A stretch of DNA of 64,000 bases from Candidatus Poribacteria bacterium (GCA_028821605.1 JAPPFM010000058.1:62280-126279); one strand, 5' to 3'; counted from the stretch's first letter, positions 25,855 to 35,815 are shown. A program made the numbers and translations. Notes: a model not told the origin generated them from the sequence alone.

Positions 25855-27003
25855 ATGACTGAGCATATTGAGCGTGCACGAGAACTAAATCGTCAGGCGT
25901 ATGACGATATTGATCATGGAAGGCTTGAGGAAGCAAAAGTTGCCCTAAATAAAGCAATTCGCCTTGCACCCGATCTGGCAGCACCACACACCAATTTGGG
26001 TGCTTTGCGCTGTTGGGAAGGCGAGTTGGAGGAAGCGATCATCTTACATCTCAAAGCTCGTCACCTTGATCCAAATCTTTCAGCACCTCATATTAATCTC
26101 GGGGTCGCTTATGCGTGGCAAGGACAACTTGAAGAAGCACTTCAATCGCTTGAGACGGCACTACAGTGCAACCCTAATTCTGCTGAAGCATACACAAACT
26201 TAGGGTTCGTCTACATCGCCCAAGGAAAACTGGACGCTGCTATAACAGCATCAGAAAAGGCGATTCAACTCGGTGATGGCGGAGAAGCGAAACTGAATCT
26301 CGGATTGATTTATAGTTGGCAAGGACGGTTTGATGAGGCAATTGAACTTTATCAAAAAGCACTTGAAACCGATCCAACCCTCGCGGAACCCCACAACAAC
26401 CTCGGACTTGTTTATCTCTTTCAAGGAAAACTTAAGCGTGCTATTGATGCGTTCAAGACTTCAATTGAAAACGACGGTGGTGAAGAACCGCATACAAACC
26501 TTGGACTGGTCTATAGTTGGCAGGGAAAACATGATGAAGCGATAGCATTGCACAAGGAAGCACTTGATATGGCACCGGATTCAGCGGAAGTACAAATCAA
26601 TCTCGCTTTCGTCTACATCAGCCAAAATAGACTTGATGAAGCAAAGGTCTTGTTAGAAGGGGCACTTCGCAGTGCTTCAGACTCCCCAGAGGCAAACACG
26701 AATCTCGGAATTATCCACTTCCACCAAGATAGGATTGAAAAGGCTATTGCTGCACACAAAAAGGCGGGAGCAATGGCTGAAGCACGCAACAATCTGGGGA
26801 TCGCCTACTATCAACAAGGCAAACGCAATGCTGCAATCGCAGAATTCAAAGCGGCGATTGAAGCAGAAAACCTACCAGAGGCACATACCAATCTGTCGAT
26901 ATTAACCGATAGTTTGGAGAACATAGATGCAGCAGAACTCCAAGCTTCGCCTATTGGCGCGCCAATAGGTGTTCCTGCTGCATGGTGTGAGTTCGTGAAT
27001 TGA
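25855..27003 (+). CDS. TPR-repeat protein
   Basis: A 382-residue protein made almost wholly of about ten tetratricopeptide units of 34 residues, of the type EAHTNLGFVYIAQGKLDAAI. The start is the ATG at 25855 after GGAAG. No signal peptide or catalytic domain is seen, so a cytoplasmic scaffold or co-chaperone role is likely. The last 30 residues (ELQASPIGAPIGVPAAWCEF) are not TPR, and their codons contain a perfect 20-bp palindrome. It stands 40 bp before the sulfatase gene and may be co-transcribed with it. The units are much less alike at DNA level than those of the TPR gene at the left edge. Confidence 0.9.
   Translation: MTEHIERARELNRQAYDDIDHGRLEEAKVALNKAIRLAPDLAAPHTNLGALRCWEGELEEAIILHLKARHLDPNLSAPHINLGVAYAWQGQLEEALQSLETALQCNPNSAEAYTNLGFVYIAQGKLDAAITASEKAIQLGDGGEAKLNLGLIYSWQGRFDEAIELYQKALETDPTLAEPHNNLGLVYLFQGKLKRAIDAFKTSIENDGGEEPHTNLGLVYSWQGKHDEAIALHKEALDMAPDSAEVQINLAFVYISQNRLDEAKVLLEGALRSASDSPEANTNLGIIHFHQDRIEKAIAAHKKAGAMAEARNNLGIAYYQQGKRNAAIAEFKAAIEAENLPEAHTNLSILTDSLENIDAAELQASPIGAPIGVPAAWCEFVN
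26950..26969. repeat. Perfect 20-bp palindrome inside TPR gene
   Basis: CCTATTGGCGCGCCAATAGG is a perfect palindrome in the last codons of the TPR gene. It is flanked by GCAGCAGAAC on the left and GTTCCTGCTGC on the right, which extend the inverted symmetry imperfectly. Confidence 0.85.
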
Positions 27004-27043
27004 AACTATGCACTCCACACCATAATATACTTAGGGAAAAACG

Positions 27044-28324
27044 ATGACAAAATTGCCTAACGTTTTGCTAATTCTGGCGGACGATCACGGCTATGGCGAT
27101 ATTTCGGCACACGGTGGTCCATCAATTCAAACCCCAAATATTGATAGGATTGCTGCAGAGGGGACGCGATTCACTAAATTTTATGCAAATTCTTCTGTCT
27201 GCTCCCCGAGCAGAGCCTCCCTTATGACCGGACGCTACCCGGACAGAGTCGGCGTGCCAGGGGTAATCCGCACGCACCCAGAAAACAGTTGGGGCTACTT
27301 TCGACAAGACACTGCTACACTCCCTTCAGTTTTGAAACAGAAGGATTATCGGACTGCGCTCATTGGCAAATGGCACCTCGGACTTGAACCGGAGAACCAC
27401 CCGTGCAAACGCGGATTTGATCATTTTCACGGTTTTCTCGGCGATATGATGGACGACTACTATACACACCTCCGACACAATATAAATTACATGCGGCAAG
27501 GTTTTGATTCCATTGATCCAAGAGGACACGCCACAAACCTTTTTACAGAATGGAGTATGGACTTCATTCGCGCGCAAGCCCAATCGTCCGAACCTTTTTT
27601 TCTCTATCTTGCCTACAACGCACCACATACGCCCATACAACCGCCTGACGAATGGATTGCGCGGGTGCAAGAACGTGAGCCGGATATATCACCACAACGC
27701 GCAAAATACATCGCCCTCGTTGAACACATGGATGCTGGCATTGGACATGTGCTTGATACGCTTGCAGAGACCGATCAACTATCTAACACACTTGTTATTT
27801 ACACCTCCGATAACGGCGGCTCAATGGATGTCGGGGCACACAACGGCCCGCTGCGTGGGCAAAAGGGAGAAATGTATGAAGGCGGCATCCGAGTCCCAAC
27901 ATGCGCGATGTGGCCCGGACATATTCCTGAAGGGCACATTACCGATCAGGTCGCGTTGCTCATGGATTTCTTCCCGACAGTGTGTGAGGTGGCTGGCGCG
28001 CCGATTCCAGACGATATTGAAGGACGCTCAATCTGGCAGACCCTCCAAGGAAAACAGCAGGATTTCTCGGAGCGTATCCTTTACTGGCTGCGAAGGGAAG
28101 GCGGTCAAAGGTTTCTCGGAGAATCTCAACACGCCGTCCGGCGCGGGGACACCAAGTTGTTACACAACAGCCCCTTTGAACCTTTAGAACTCTACGATTT
28201 ATCAAGTGATCCGCTGGAAACAACGAACGGGGCATCAACACAAGGGGACCTTTTTAGAGAGATGGGTCAACTATTTCAGGCGGAAACCCAGAAGGCAGGC
28301 AGTATTCCATGGCAAAGGTTGTAG
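27044..28324 (+). CDS. Arylsulfatase A-type sulfatase (S1 family)
   Basis: A 426-residue type I sulfatase. The metal-binding Asp pair is in ILADDHGYGD (D13, D14). The active-site signature C-S-P-S-R (C53-R57) in SVCSPSRASLMTGRYP requires oxidation of Cys53 to formylglycine by a maturase not found in this window. Later metal and sulfate residues appear in GKWHLG and YTSDNGG. No signal peptide is seen, which is unusual for sulfatases acting on polymers and suggests a small imported sulfated sugar. It lies near a GH95 fucosidase, consistent with breakdown of sulfated fucose-containing glycans. Confidence 0.93.
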   Translation: MTKLPNVLLILADDHGYGDISAHGGPSIQTPNIDRIAAEGTRFTKFYANSSVCSPSRASLMTGRYPDRVGVPGVIRTHPENSWGYFRQDTATLPSVLKQKDYRTALIGKWHLGLEPENHPCKRGFDHFHGFLGDMMDDYYTHLRHNINYMRQGFDSIDPRGHATNLFTEWSMDFIRAQAQSSEPFFLYLAYNAPHTPIQPPDEWIARVQEREPDISPQRAKYIALVEHMDAGIGHVLDTLAETDQLSNTLVIYTSDNGGSMDVGAHNGPLRGQKGEMYEGGIRVPTCAMWPGHIPEGHITDQVALLMDFFPTVCEVAGAPIPDDIEGRSIWQTLQGKQQDFSERILYWLRREGGQRFLGESQHAVRRGDTKLLHNSPFEPLELYDLSSDPLETTNGASTQGDLFREMGQLFQAETQKAGSIPWQRL

Positions 28325-28459
28325 TATCTTTGTACGGTATATGTTATACTTATAGCAAAATTAAAAAAAACATATAGGCATTTTTCGTTAGGTGTGCTTG
28401 GTCAGCACGACGGTTAAGTTAATGACAGAATCCTACGTTAAAAAAAGGAGGTTGCTATT

Positions 28460-29434
28460 GTGTGTAAGCAAGAAGATGTATCTGATACGTCGAAATCTGG
28501 AATCACAGTTGACAAACCCCCCGATTCGCGTCCAGAAGATCGCGATAAGGTTGTAGCGGGGACTTCAGGAACAGGGACGGAAACTAAATTCGATTCGTCA
28601 ATGTCCAAACAGGTTGTAAGGACTGTCAATCGGGTGGCGAAATCCGGTTACACTTCGCTGCATGATGCAGCGCGAGACAATGCTTTTGAAGCAGTAGCAG
28701 CGTTACTGGAAGATGGTGCTGATGTCAACGCCAGGGACAAGTATGGTTATCCCGCCCTGCACTGGGCGGCGTGGCACAATGCTTCTGAAGCAGCAGTGGT
28801 GCTATTAGAAAATGGTGCTGATATCAACGCCAAGAACGATAAGGACTTTACCCCCTTACATTGGGCAGCATGGAATAATGGGCATGAGACAGCAGCCGTG
28901 TTGTTAGAAAATGGTGCTGATGTCAACGCCAAGAATGAAGATGGCGATACACCTCTGCACTGGGCAGCATGGCGCAACGTCTATGAAGCGGAAGGAACAT
29001 CACTGGAAGACAAAACGGAAGTCAACCCGAGGAGTAAATCTGGTTATACCCTCCTGCATTGGGCGGTGTGGCGTAACGCTTATGAGACAGCGGTGGCACT
29101 ACTGGGAAGTGGTGCTGATGCCAACGCGAAGAACAATAATGGTCATACGCCCTTGCATATTACGGCGGAGGATGATACTTTTGAAGTAGCCGTGGTGTTG
29201 TTAGAAAATGGTGCTGACGTTAACACGAAAGACAAAAAGGACGATACGCCTCTGCATATTGCGGCGCAGCATAATGCATACGAGACAGCAGTCGTGTTGT
29301 TAGAGAACGGTGCTGATACCAGTGCGGAAAATGATAAAGGTCATACCCCCTTACATATTGCAGCAGAGAAAAAAGCACATGAGACAGTGAAGGTCCTATG
29401 CGGTCACCGAGAGCGAAGAGGGTGGGTATGGTAA
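28460..29434 (+). CDS. Ankyrin-repeat protein
   Basis: A 324-residue protein. A low-complexity, charged N-terminus (about 1-60) is followed by eight ankyrin units of 33 residues, such as GDTPLHWAAWRN plus LLENGADVNAKN. The repeats are regular except for the fifth (EAEGTSLEDKTEVNPRSKSG), which is degenerate. The start is a GTG at 28460 with GGAGG eight bases upstream. No signal peptide. The last unit breaks off (KVLCGHRERRGWVW) in a way unlike an ankyrin cap. An overlapping +1 frame continues with a protein-like tail to a stop at 29489, so a frameshift near the end is possible. The binding partner is unknown. Confidence 0.88.
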   Translation: MCKQEDVSDTSKSGITVDKPPDSRPEDRDKVVAGTSGTGTETKFDSSMSKQVVRTVNRVAKSGYTSLHDAARDNAFEAVAALLEDGADVNARDKYGYPALHWAAWHNASEAAVVLLENGADINAKNDKDFTPLHWAAWNNGHETAAVLLENGADVNAKNEDGDTPLHWAAWRNVYEAEGTSLEDKTEVNPRSKSGYTLLHWAVWRNAYETAVALLGSGADANAKNNNGHTPLHITAEDDTFEVAVVLLENGADVNTKDKKDDTPLHIAAQHNAYETAVVLLENGADTSAENDKGHTPLHIAAEKKAHETVKVLCGHRERRGWVW

Positions 29435-29652
29435 CAGCCTTTCCATCCAGATAGTAGACGGTATTACACCGTCAGAGCAGGAAAAATAGCGTAACTCTTA
29501 GAATACGCAGAGATGCTATAAGCGATAAATAACATCAACGCGCTAAACTTTAGACCCGCTATCATTCCTGAACTGAACAAGGTTTACCTCTCATGTGGTT
29601 TTTCACTTTTGTGAGAGATGACAACCATTTTTCTTAACACAATGGAGGGTCA

Positions 29653-31986
29653 ATGACAAGCACAACCGTAAATAATCTTGTTTTATGGTATCAGAAACCA
29701 GCCCAAGAATGGACAGACGCACTACCCGTCGGAAATGGACGGCTCGGTGCTATGGTATTTGGTGGTGTTAAACAAGAACGTATCCAACTTAACGAGGAAA
29801 CCCTTTGGGACGGTGGTCCTCGTGATACCAACAACCCGAAGGCTTTAGAAGCACTCCCGAAAGTCCAGCAACTGCTTTTTGACGATAAAAACGAAGAAGC
29901 GACTCAGCTTGCTGGCGAGACGATGCTCGGCGTACCAGAACGTATCAAATCCTATCAATCCTTGGGCGATCTGTTTTTGGAATTCGAGCATGATGGCGAC
30001 CCTACTGAATACCGTCGAGAATTAGATTTAGACACTGGCATCGCTCGGACGACCTATCGTCACGGCACTGTCAATTTTAGCAGAGAAGTTTTCGTAACGG
30101 CAGTGGACAATCTTATTGTTATAAGAATTGAATCCGATACGGTAGGACAACTCACTTTCGACGTGACGATGACACGAGAACAGGATGCCACCGTCGAAGC
30201 AATTGCTGCGAATATCCTTCGGCTTGACGGGCAGTGCGGCGACAACGGCATGCACTTTTCGGCTTATCTACAGATGTATTTTGAGAGTGGAGAAGAGCAA
30301 TCGGAAGGCGATCGGCTTTCTGTGCGAGGTGCAAACGCTGTAACACTCTTGCTCGCCGCTGCGACGAGTTACGTAAACCAGACAGATGCGAGTGGAAACC
30401 CGCACGCACTTTGTGAAAATTATCTTGCAGATATTGAGACCAAGTCTTACGCTACAATTCGAGCAGACCATATTGCTGAGCATCAATCCCTCTTCCAACG
30501 CGTAGATCTCGATCTCGGCTCTACCGACGCGGCAAACCTCCCCACTGACGAACGCTTAGAGGCAGTAAAAGCGGGCGCATCAGATCCAGCACTCATCACA
30601 CTTTATTTCCAATACGGACGCTACTTGATGATGGGAAGCTCGCGTCCAGGATGTCTGCCTGCAAATTTGCAAGGCATCTGGAATGAGCACATGAACGCGC
30701 CTTGGAACAGCGATTTCCATACCAACATCAACCTTCAGATGAACTATTGGGTTCCGGAAGTCTGTAACCTCTCAGAATGCCACCTACCACTGTTCGATTA
30801 CATGGACACGCTCGTTGAACCGGGGAACCGGACAGCAAAAATCCATTACGGTGCTGATGGCTGGGTCGTTCACCACCTCTCCGACATTTGGGGTTTCACA
30901 ACGCCTGCTGATGGTATTTGGGGTATTTCGCCTGTGGGCGCTGCGTGGTTATGTGAACATGTATGGGAACACTACCTTTTCGGTGGTGATAAGGACTTTC
31001 TTATTGAACAAGGCTATCCACTCATGAAAGGTGCAGCCCGTTTCATGCTCGACTTCCTTATTGAAGCACCCGAAGGCACGCCTTTTGCTGGAAAACTCGT
31101 CACGAATCCGTCACACTCACCAGAAAACAGCTTCCTGAAACCTGACGGCACGCGTTCTCTCTTTACTTATGCCGCCACCATAGATCTCGAAATTATCCAT
31201 GAACTTTTCACCAACTGCATCGCCTGCATCGATGTCCTCGGCGGAGATGCTGAATTCCGTTCTGAGTTGGTTTCCGCGCTAGACCAGCTCGCGCCGCTTC
31301 AGATTAGCGAGAAAACGGGACGGTTACAGGAGTGGGTGTTTGACTACGACGAACCGGAACCGGGGCACCGACACATGTCCCACATGTATGCTCTCCATCC
31401 GAGCTGCCAGATTACGCTGCGTGGAACACCAGAGTTGGCGGCAGCAGCAAGAAAATCGTTAGAATATCGGTTGGCACACGGGGGTGGACATACAGGATGG
31501 AGCCGTGCGTGGCTTGTCAACTTCTGGGCACGACTTGAGGATGCTGAGGAGGCATATACCCACCTCCAAGCACTTCTGGCGAAATGCACTTTGACGAACC
31601 TGTTCGATACGCATCCGCCCTTCCAGATTGACGGCAATTTCGGAGGCACCTCCGGCATCGCGGAGATGTTGCTTCAAAGCCATGCAGGAGAGGTTCACCT
31701 GCTGCCCGCACTTCCAAAGGCGTGGGACACTGGAAGCGTCAAAGGGTTGCGCGCTCGCGGTGGTTTTGAGGTGGAGATGACATGGGAAAATGGGCAACTC
31801 ACCGAAGCGAAACTTCATTCCTCGCTCGGGCGAGACTGCACCCTACGAACAGATGGAACTGTTTCGGTAACGTGTGATGGCGCACAGGTTGATACAGAAC
31901 AATCGGACTCGGTTGTGAGGTTTAAAACCGAAGCAGGGAAAAGGTATGCAATTTTAGTTCTTTCGTCTTCCACCCAGGCTCGGTAG
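29653..31986 (+). CDS. GH95 alpha-L-fucosidase
   Basis: A 777-residue glycoside hydrolase family 95 protein, matching the usual length. The family removes alpha-1,2-linked L-fucose (or L-galactose) by an inverting mechanism. Conserved catalytic residues are seen: N358 and N360 in NINLQMNYW, the general acid E491 in [10 protein letters not shown], and D660 in [12 protein letters not shown]. The N-terminal beta domain begins with [28 protein letters not shown], the family's opening motif. No signal peptide, so it likely acts on imported oligosaccharides. The start at 29653 follows GGAGGG. With the sulfatase it fits sulfated fucan or host-glycan use. Confidence 0.93.
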   Translation: MTSTTVNNLVLWYQKPAQEWTDALPVGNGRLGAMVFGGVKQERIQLNEETLWDGGPRDTNNPKALEALPKVQQLLFDDKNEEATQLAGETMLGVPERIKSYQSLGDLFLEFEHDGDPTEYRRELDLDTGIARTTYRHGTVNFSREVFVTAVDNLIVIRIESDTVGQLTFDVTMTREQDATVEAIAANILRLDGQCGDNGMHFSAYLQMYFESGEEQSEGDRLSVRGANAVTLLLAAATSYVNQTDASGNPHALCENYLADIETKSYATIRADHIAEHQSLFQRVDLDLGSTDAANLPTDERLEAVKAGASDPALITLYFQYGRYLMMGSSRPGCLPANLQGIWNEHMNAPWNSDFHTNINLQMNYWVPEVCNLSECHLPLFDYMDTLVEPGNRTAKIHYGADGWVVHHLSDIWGFTTPADGIWGISPVGAAWLCEHVWEHYLFGGDKDFLIEQGYPLMKGAARFMLDFLIEAPEGTPFAGKLVTNPSHSPENSFLKPDGTRSLFTYAATIDLEIIHELFTNCIACIDVLGGDAEFRSELVSALDQLAPLQISEKTGRLQEWVFDYDEPEPGHRHMSHMYALHPSCQITLRGTPELAAAARKSLEYRLAHGGGHTGWSRAWLVNFWARLEDAEEAYTHLQALLAKCTLTNLFDTHPPFQIDGNFGGTSGIAEMLLQSHAGEVHLLPALPKAWDTGSVKGLRARGGFEVEMTWENGQLTEAKLHSSLGRDCTLRTDGTVSVTCDGAQVDTEQSDSVVRFKTEAGKRYAILVLSSSTQAR

Positions 31987-32005
31987 GTGCGGTCTCCTAA
32001 CCGCA
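31983..32005 (+). repeat. REP-like hairpin with GTAG foot
   Basis: GTAG (31983-31986), G, then TGCGGT-CTCCTA-ACCGCA. It overlaps the GH95 stop codon and sits between two convergent genes. Confidence 0.6.
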
Positions 32006-32023
32006 ACGGACTTCGCGAATAAA

Positions 32024-32959
32024 TTAAACTGGTAAACGCGGCTGATCGGTATATTGCTGGATCCGCTCGTTTGCCAGTTTTATATATTTCTCTTCAATGT
32101 CGTATCCGATATAGTGCCTCCCCGATTTCAATGCACTCAAGCACGTTGTACCGCTTCCACAGAACGGATCCAAGACGACATCCCCTACAAAGGTATAGAG
32201 TTGAATTAACCGGTGTGGCAGTTCTTCGGGAAAAGGGGCGGGATGACCGATGCGTTTGGCTGAGACGGCAGGAAAATCCCAAACGCTTTTTGTCCACTCC
32301 AAGAAATCCTCTTTGCGAATAGAATTCTCTTTACCGTTGCGTTTTCGAGAGAACGAGCCCTTGGAGAAGACGAGGATATATTCATGAACGTCCCTCAACA
32401 CTGGGTTTGCCGCCGATAACCAACTCCCCCACGCCGTTGAGCTCCCTGCACTTGAGGCTTTATCCCAGATAATTTCACCTCGCATGTAGTAACCTATCGC
32501 TAACATGTCCTCTATGATGTAACTATGTAATGGAATATAGGGTTTCCTCCCTAAGTTGGCGATATTAATACACGCCCTGCCGCCGGTAACCAATTTTTTG
32601 TAGGTTTCGGCAAAGACCGCATAGAGGAGTTCCCTATATTCTTCGAGCGAAAGATCGTCGTCGTATTCCTTTTTGGCATTGTAAGGGGGTGATGTAACCA
32701 TTAGATGGACGCTTGCGTCCGGGATTTCGGACATCTGTGCGCTGGACGCACAGTAAAGTCGATCAAGGTTTCCAGCAGGGATAGGGTTTTCAATCCATTC
32801 ATCAGGCTCCGGAGGCTCCTGATCAGCGTAAAGCTTGCTCCCATAAAATTCACCGGCATCGTGATTGATTCTGCCAGATGTTCCAAACGCGCTCGTTTGC
32901 GTGCCACCTTTTCGAGACGCGGAATTGTTTTTACTCGTCCTTTCCATCCTTCTAACCAT
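32024..32959 (-). CDS. Solitary beta-class DNA methyltransferase (N4-cytosine or N6-adenine)
   Basis: A 311-residue amino-methyltransferase of beta order: the catalytic motif TSPPYN (S90-Y93) comes first and the AdoMet-binding DPFCGSGTT (264-272) near the C-terminus. SPPY is most typical of N4-cytosine enzymes but is also found in some N6-adenine ones. A charged, disordered-looking N-terminus precedes the domain. No endonuclease gene is adjacent (neighbours are GH95, cupin and GNAT), so it may be an orphan regulatory or anti-restriction methyltransferase. The ATG at 32959 is used as start; a second ATG at 32947 is possible. Confidence 0.88.
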   Translation of the reverse strand: MVRRMERTSKNNSASRKGGTQTSAFGTSGRINHDAGEFYGSKLYADQEPPEPDEWIENPIPAGNLDRLYCASSAQMSEIPDASVHLMVTSPPYNAKKEYDDDLSLEEYRELLYAVFAETYKKLVTGGRACINIANLGRKPYIPLHSYIIEDMLAIGYYMRGEIIWDKASSAGSSTAWGSWLSAANPVLRDVHEYILVFSKGSFSRKRNGKENSIRKEDFLEWTKSVWDFPAVSAKRIGHPAPFPEELPHRLIQLYTFVGDVVLDPFCGSGTTCLSALKSGRHYIGYDIEEKYIKLANERIQQYTDQPRLPV

Positions 32960-33002
32960 CCAGGGGTATCTGTCCTATCTTAACTGTTCCGTTGTGTGAT
33001 AC

Positions 33003-33386
33003 CTAACTGTTTCCGCCAATCACAATGAGGAACGCACTATCTTCAGTAGCATAAACACTGTGAAGGATATCGTCTGTGAAGGTAACACCGTCCCCTTGTT
33101 CCAGCGTTATTTTATCAGCACTTGTTGTAAATATGATGCTTCCGCTAAGCGTAACGACGGCAGCAGCGGCGGGTGCCGAGTGCTCCTCAAGCGTAGTTCC
33201 GGCTTTCAAAACAACCAGAACAACAGTCAGTTCATCCCCACGGGCGAGTGTCAGCGAGGATCTACCTGACGTAGCGAATGCGGCTTCTTCCATGAGTTTT
33301 TCAGCCATTGACACAAGTGGAAATGACTTCGTCAATGATGTATTTAGATCTACAGGTCTATAAGGTCTTTCAAATGATGTATTCAT
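33003..33386 (-). CDS. Cupin-domain protein
   Basis: A 127-residue single-domain cupin. The barrel is seen in LTVVLVVLKAGTTLEEHSAPAAA (cupin motif 1, here with one His) and ITLEQGDGVTFTDDILHSVYA (motif 2, with GD and His). Fewer metal ligands than in classic cupins are present, so it may be a binding or regulatory protein rather than an enzyme. It lies 15 bp downstream of the GNAT gene on the same strand and is probably co-transcribed with it. Cytoplasmic; ligand unknown. Confidence 0.8.
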   Translation of the reverse strand: MNTSFERPYRPVDLNTSLTKSFPLVSMAEKLMEEAAFATSGRSSLTLARGDELTVVLVVLKAGTTLEEHSAPAAAAVVTLSGSIIFTTSADKITLEQGDGVTFTDDILHSVYATEDSAFLIVIGGNS

Positions 33387-33401
33387 TTTTTCCTCATTTT
33401 T

Positions 33402-34634
33402 TCAATACTGGTCTGGAGCCCAGAAGATGACATCGCGTTTGGGAAACAGCATCTCTAAGAACGCCGAGATTTCTGGAGAGACCAAAGCGTCAGGGCTTAC
33501 CTGCTCCCACCCTATTTCGCCGAATAGGAGTTGCCAGAAATCTGCTTCGGATAGATTGACACCCAAGTCAACTGCGTCGGCATCTCCAGGAACAATTTGC
33601 AGCGTGCCATCGGCATTGTGTCGTAGCACTATCTGCTGGTTATTGAAAACTGGCAGTTTGACGGCAAGCGGTGGAAATGTCTCTTCAGCATCCGCAATTC
33701 GCGATTCCCACCCGACGACAAGGCGGCGCAAAAGCACTGGCAAGTTCACAGCATAGAGCATCATCGCAGTGTATTCCGTCGGGGTTACCTGACCGTTGCA
33801 TCTTGCTATTAGGCGTTCTGCAAACGGATGCTGAGAAGGGAATCTACCACCTATTTCCTCAACCCCTTGTGCTTCACACGTCTGCAAAAAATGGGATACA
33901 AGTGCATCCAAAACCAGCGGATTATCGGGTGCGTATCCGACTTCGCGCACCTCAACACGCTTTCCTTCTATTTCATAGTTGAGATACCCACCGATATGTC
34001 CATTTTGATGTGCAATGACGGTGGGAAGAACGCCACGGATGCGTGAGGGTGCCATATCCCAATAGGCGCGTGTCCGGGCAATAGTTCCGCTCTGTTCGGC
34101 GTTGGTGAGATCGTACAGTGCTGCAACCGCGTCCAAATCCGTTTCTGAGTTAAAATCGGTTACCTGCCACCCCGATGAATCTGTCTCGCGCGTTGAGGTG
34201 TTGTACGTTATATTGAAGCCGTGTAGCGGCAAAGATGTCCATCCCAATCGCTGGTAAAATGTCTCTGGAATAATCGTAAACAGCACACCAAGATCACATC
34301 CTGTGGTCCGTAGATAGTCAACCGTATCGCGCATGAGAGCAGACGCGTAGCCGACACCGCGATAACCCGGATGCGTGCAGACACCGCCAATACCGCCCAT
34401 AGTTACAAGGGATGCACCGACCCGCATCCGTCGTTCCCAGACACGCAAGGTCGATACAACCGTGTCGTTCACCACAACGACACGGGTCTGTGGAAGTCTG
34501 TAGCTGCTATCGCCTTGGACATACTGCCAATAGCGTTCATGTCCATCGGGGTTAAATGATATGCAGCAAAGTTCAACAACCTGCTCTAACTCTGATTCAC
34601 GCGCACCTCTAATTTCCATATTCCGAATAATCAC
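33402..34634 (-). CDS. Eis-like GNAT N-acetyltransferase
   Basis: A 410-residue protein of the Eis type. The N-terminal GNAT domain has the acetyl-CoA pyrophosphate loop in GGVCTHPGYRGVGYAS. A second GNAT-like domain (about 155-290) and a C-terminal SCP2-like fold (about 300-405) follow. Eis-type enzymes acetylate amines, including aminoglycosides and lysine residues. The natural substrate here is unknown. The start is uncertain, since a second in-frame ATG lies five codons on. It precedes the cupin gene and follows a REP-like hairpin. Confidence 0.82.
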   Translation of the reverse strand: MIIRNMEIRGARESELEQVVELCCISFNPDGHERYWQYVQGDSSYRLPQTRVVVVNDTVVSTLRVWERRMRVGASLVTMGGIGGVCTHPGYRGVGYASALMRDTVDYLRTTGCDLGVLFTIIPETFYQRLGWTSLPLHGFNITYNTSTRETDSSGWQVTDFNSETDLDAVAALYDLTNAEQSGTIARTRAYWDMAPSRIRGVLPTVIAHQNGHIGGYLNYEIEGKRVEVREVGYAPDNPLVLDALVSHFLQTCEAQGVEEIGGRFPSQHPFAERLIARCNGQVTPTEYTAMMLYAVNLPVLLRRLVVGWESRIADAEETFPPLAVKLPVFNNQQIVLRHNADGTLQIVPGDADAVDLGVNLSEADFWQLLFGEIGWEQVSPDALVSPEISAFLEMLFPKRDVIFWAPDQY

Positions 34635-34658
34635 CTTTCATTAACAAAAAATCCGTTC

Positions 34659-34681
34659 GTAGTGGCGCAATTCATTGCGCC
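34659..34681 (+). repeat. REP-like hairpin with GTAG foot
   Basis: GTAG (34659-34662), T within the foot-stem junction, then a perfect 8-bp stem GGCGCAAT-TC-ATTGCGCC. It is in the 111-bp gap between the GNAT and dehydrogenase genes. Confidence 0.7.
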
Positions 34682-34745
34682 TTGGACATGCGGCATTCAT
34701 AAGCGTTTCAAAATCTCTGAAATGCGATTTTTTTCAGATTTGGTA

Positions 34746-35792
34746 TTACATTGAGAAGACGACACCTAACGCCTCGTTTGGCGTTTGGATTAATTTTTCA
34801 CATGCCTCAGCGGCTTGGTCAATTGGTACAATATCTGTAATCAAAGGATTCACCTGAATTTTGCCCTCCGACATCAGCCGCAGTGATAATTCCAAGTTGC
34901 GTTGTGTTGGCCACGGGACGAACACCGGTGGATAATCCGCGCCGTGTTCATAATCCTCATCGTGGTAGCCGGGTCCGGTACGTGCAGCACTGATAACGTC
35001 TACATTCCCTAGTCCTGCAGCGAAACCGTGTGTAATGTTCGCCCCACCGACGATAACAATCCGCCCCACCTTGTGTGTATCCGGTGCTGTCTTCAGCATC
35101 GCACGAATCTGCTGAAACGCGCTTGTCGCATCACCACCGAAGGCGATAATTCCGCAATCCATGCCGTAGCCGTTGGTGAATTCCGTTGAGATGGGAGTCG
35201 GGTCCGTTTCAGATACGTTTATCGCGCGGTGTACACCGGCTTTCTCAGCAATGCTTAACCGCAACGGTAACTGGTCTAAACCGATAACGTAAGCACCCGC
35301 GGTTTTGGCGATCTGGCACGCAAATTGCCCAACGATACCCAGTCCAGCGACGACAACGTTTTCACCGATACGGATACGCCCGCGTTGCACGGCGTGCAAC
35401 GCGGTTGCAGCAAGATGAATAGAAGCGGCTTCCGTATCAGTGACAGCATCGGGGACCTTCGCGCATAAGTTGTGTGGCACACAAGCGTACGTGGCGTGGA
35501 GTGCGTATCCACCACCCATACCAGCCACCCTATCGCCGATCTCAAATTCGTCGCAATCACCTTCTTTACCAACAACGACACCAGCGTTAGTATACCCAAA
35601 TGGCCGCTGTCGCGCTTCGGAACCTGGAGTCTCGCGCCGTCGTTTGACACCACCGAGTTCCGTCCCAGGACTTACCATCGAGGCGCGAACTTCAATCAAC
35701 AACTGTCCGGGTTTCGGTGCAGGTGTTTCCTGCTCCTCTGTCCAGATACGTCCTGCCTCATTCATCATCACAACTTTTCTTGTTTTGCTCAT
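34746..35792 (-). CDS. MDR-family zinc-type alcohol dehydrogenase-like oxidoreductase
   Basis: A 348-residue medium-chain dehydrogenase/reductase. The catalytic domain carries the SMVSPGTELGG start seen in BchC-like and bi-domain oxidoreductases, and the nucleotide-binding domain has VVVAGLGIVGQFACQIAK. The classical zinc Cys-His ligands of alcohol dehydrogenases are not all obvious, so zinc dependence is uncertain. The family often acts on sugar derivatives together with Gfo/Idh/MocA enzymes. It starts 23 bp upstream of nothing else on this strand but lies just after the methyltransferase-HNH gene. Cytoplasmic. Confidence 0.85.
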   Translation of the reverse strand: MSKTRKVVMMNEAGRIWTEEQETPAPKPGQLLIEVRASMVSPGTELGGVKRRRETPGSEARQRPFGYTNAGVVVGKEGDCDEFEIGDRVAGMGGGYALHATYACVPHNLCAKVPDAVTDTEAASIHLAATALHAVQRGRIRIGENVVVAGLGIVGQFACQIAKTAGAYVIGLDQLPLRLSIAEKAGVHRAINVSETDPTPISTEFTNGYGMDCGIIAFGGDATSAFQQIRAMLKTAPDTHKVGRIVIVGGANITHGFAAGLGNVDVISAARTGPGYHDEDYEHGADYPPVFVPWPTQRNLELSLRLMSEGKIQVNPLITDIVPIDQAAEACEKLIQTPNEALGVVFSM

Positions 35793-35815
35793 AAATAGTT
35801 CTCCGCGTTTTTGAA

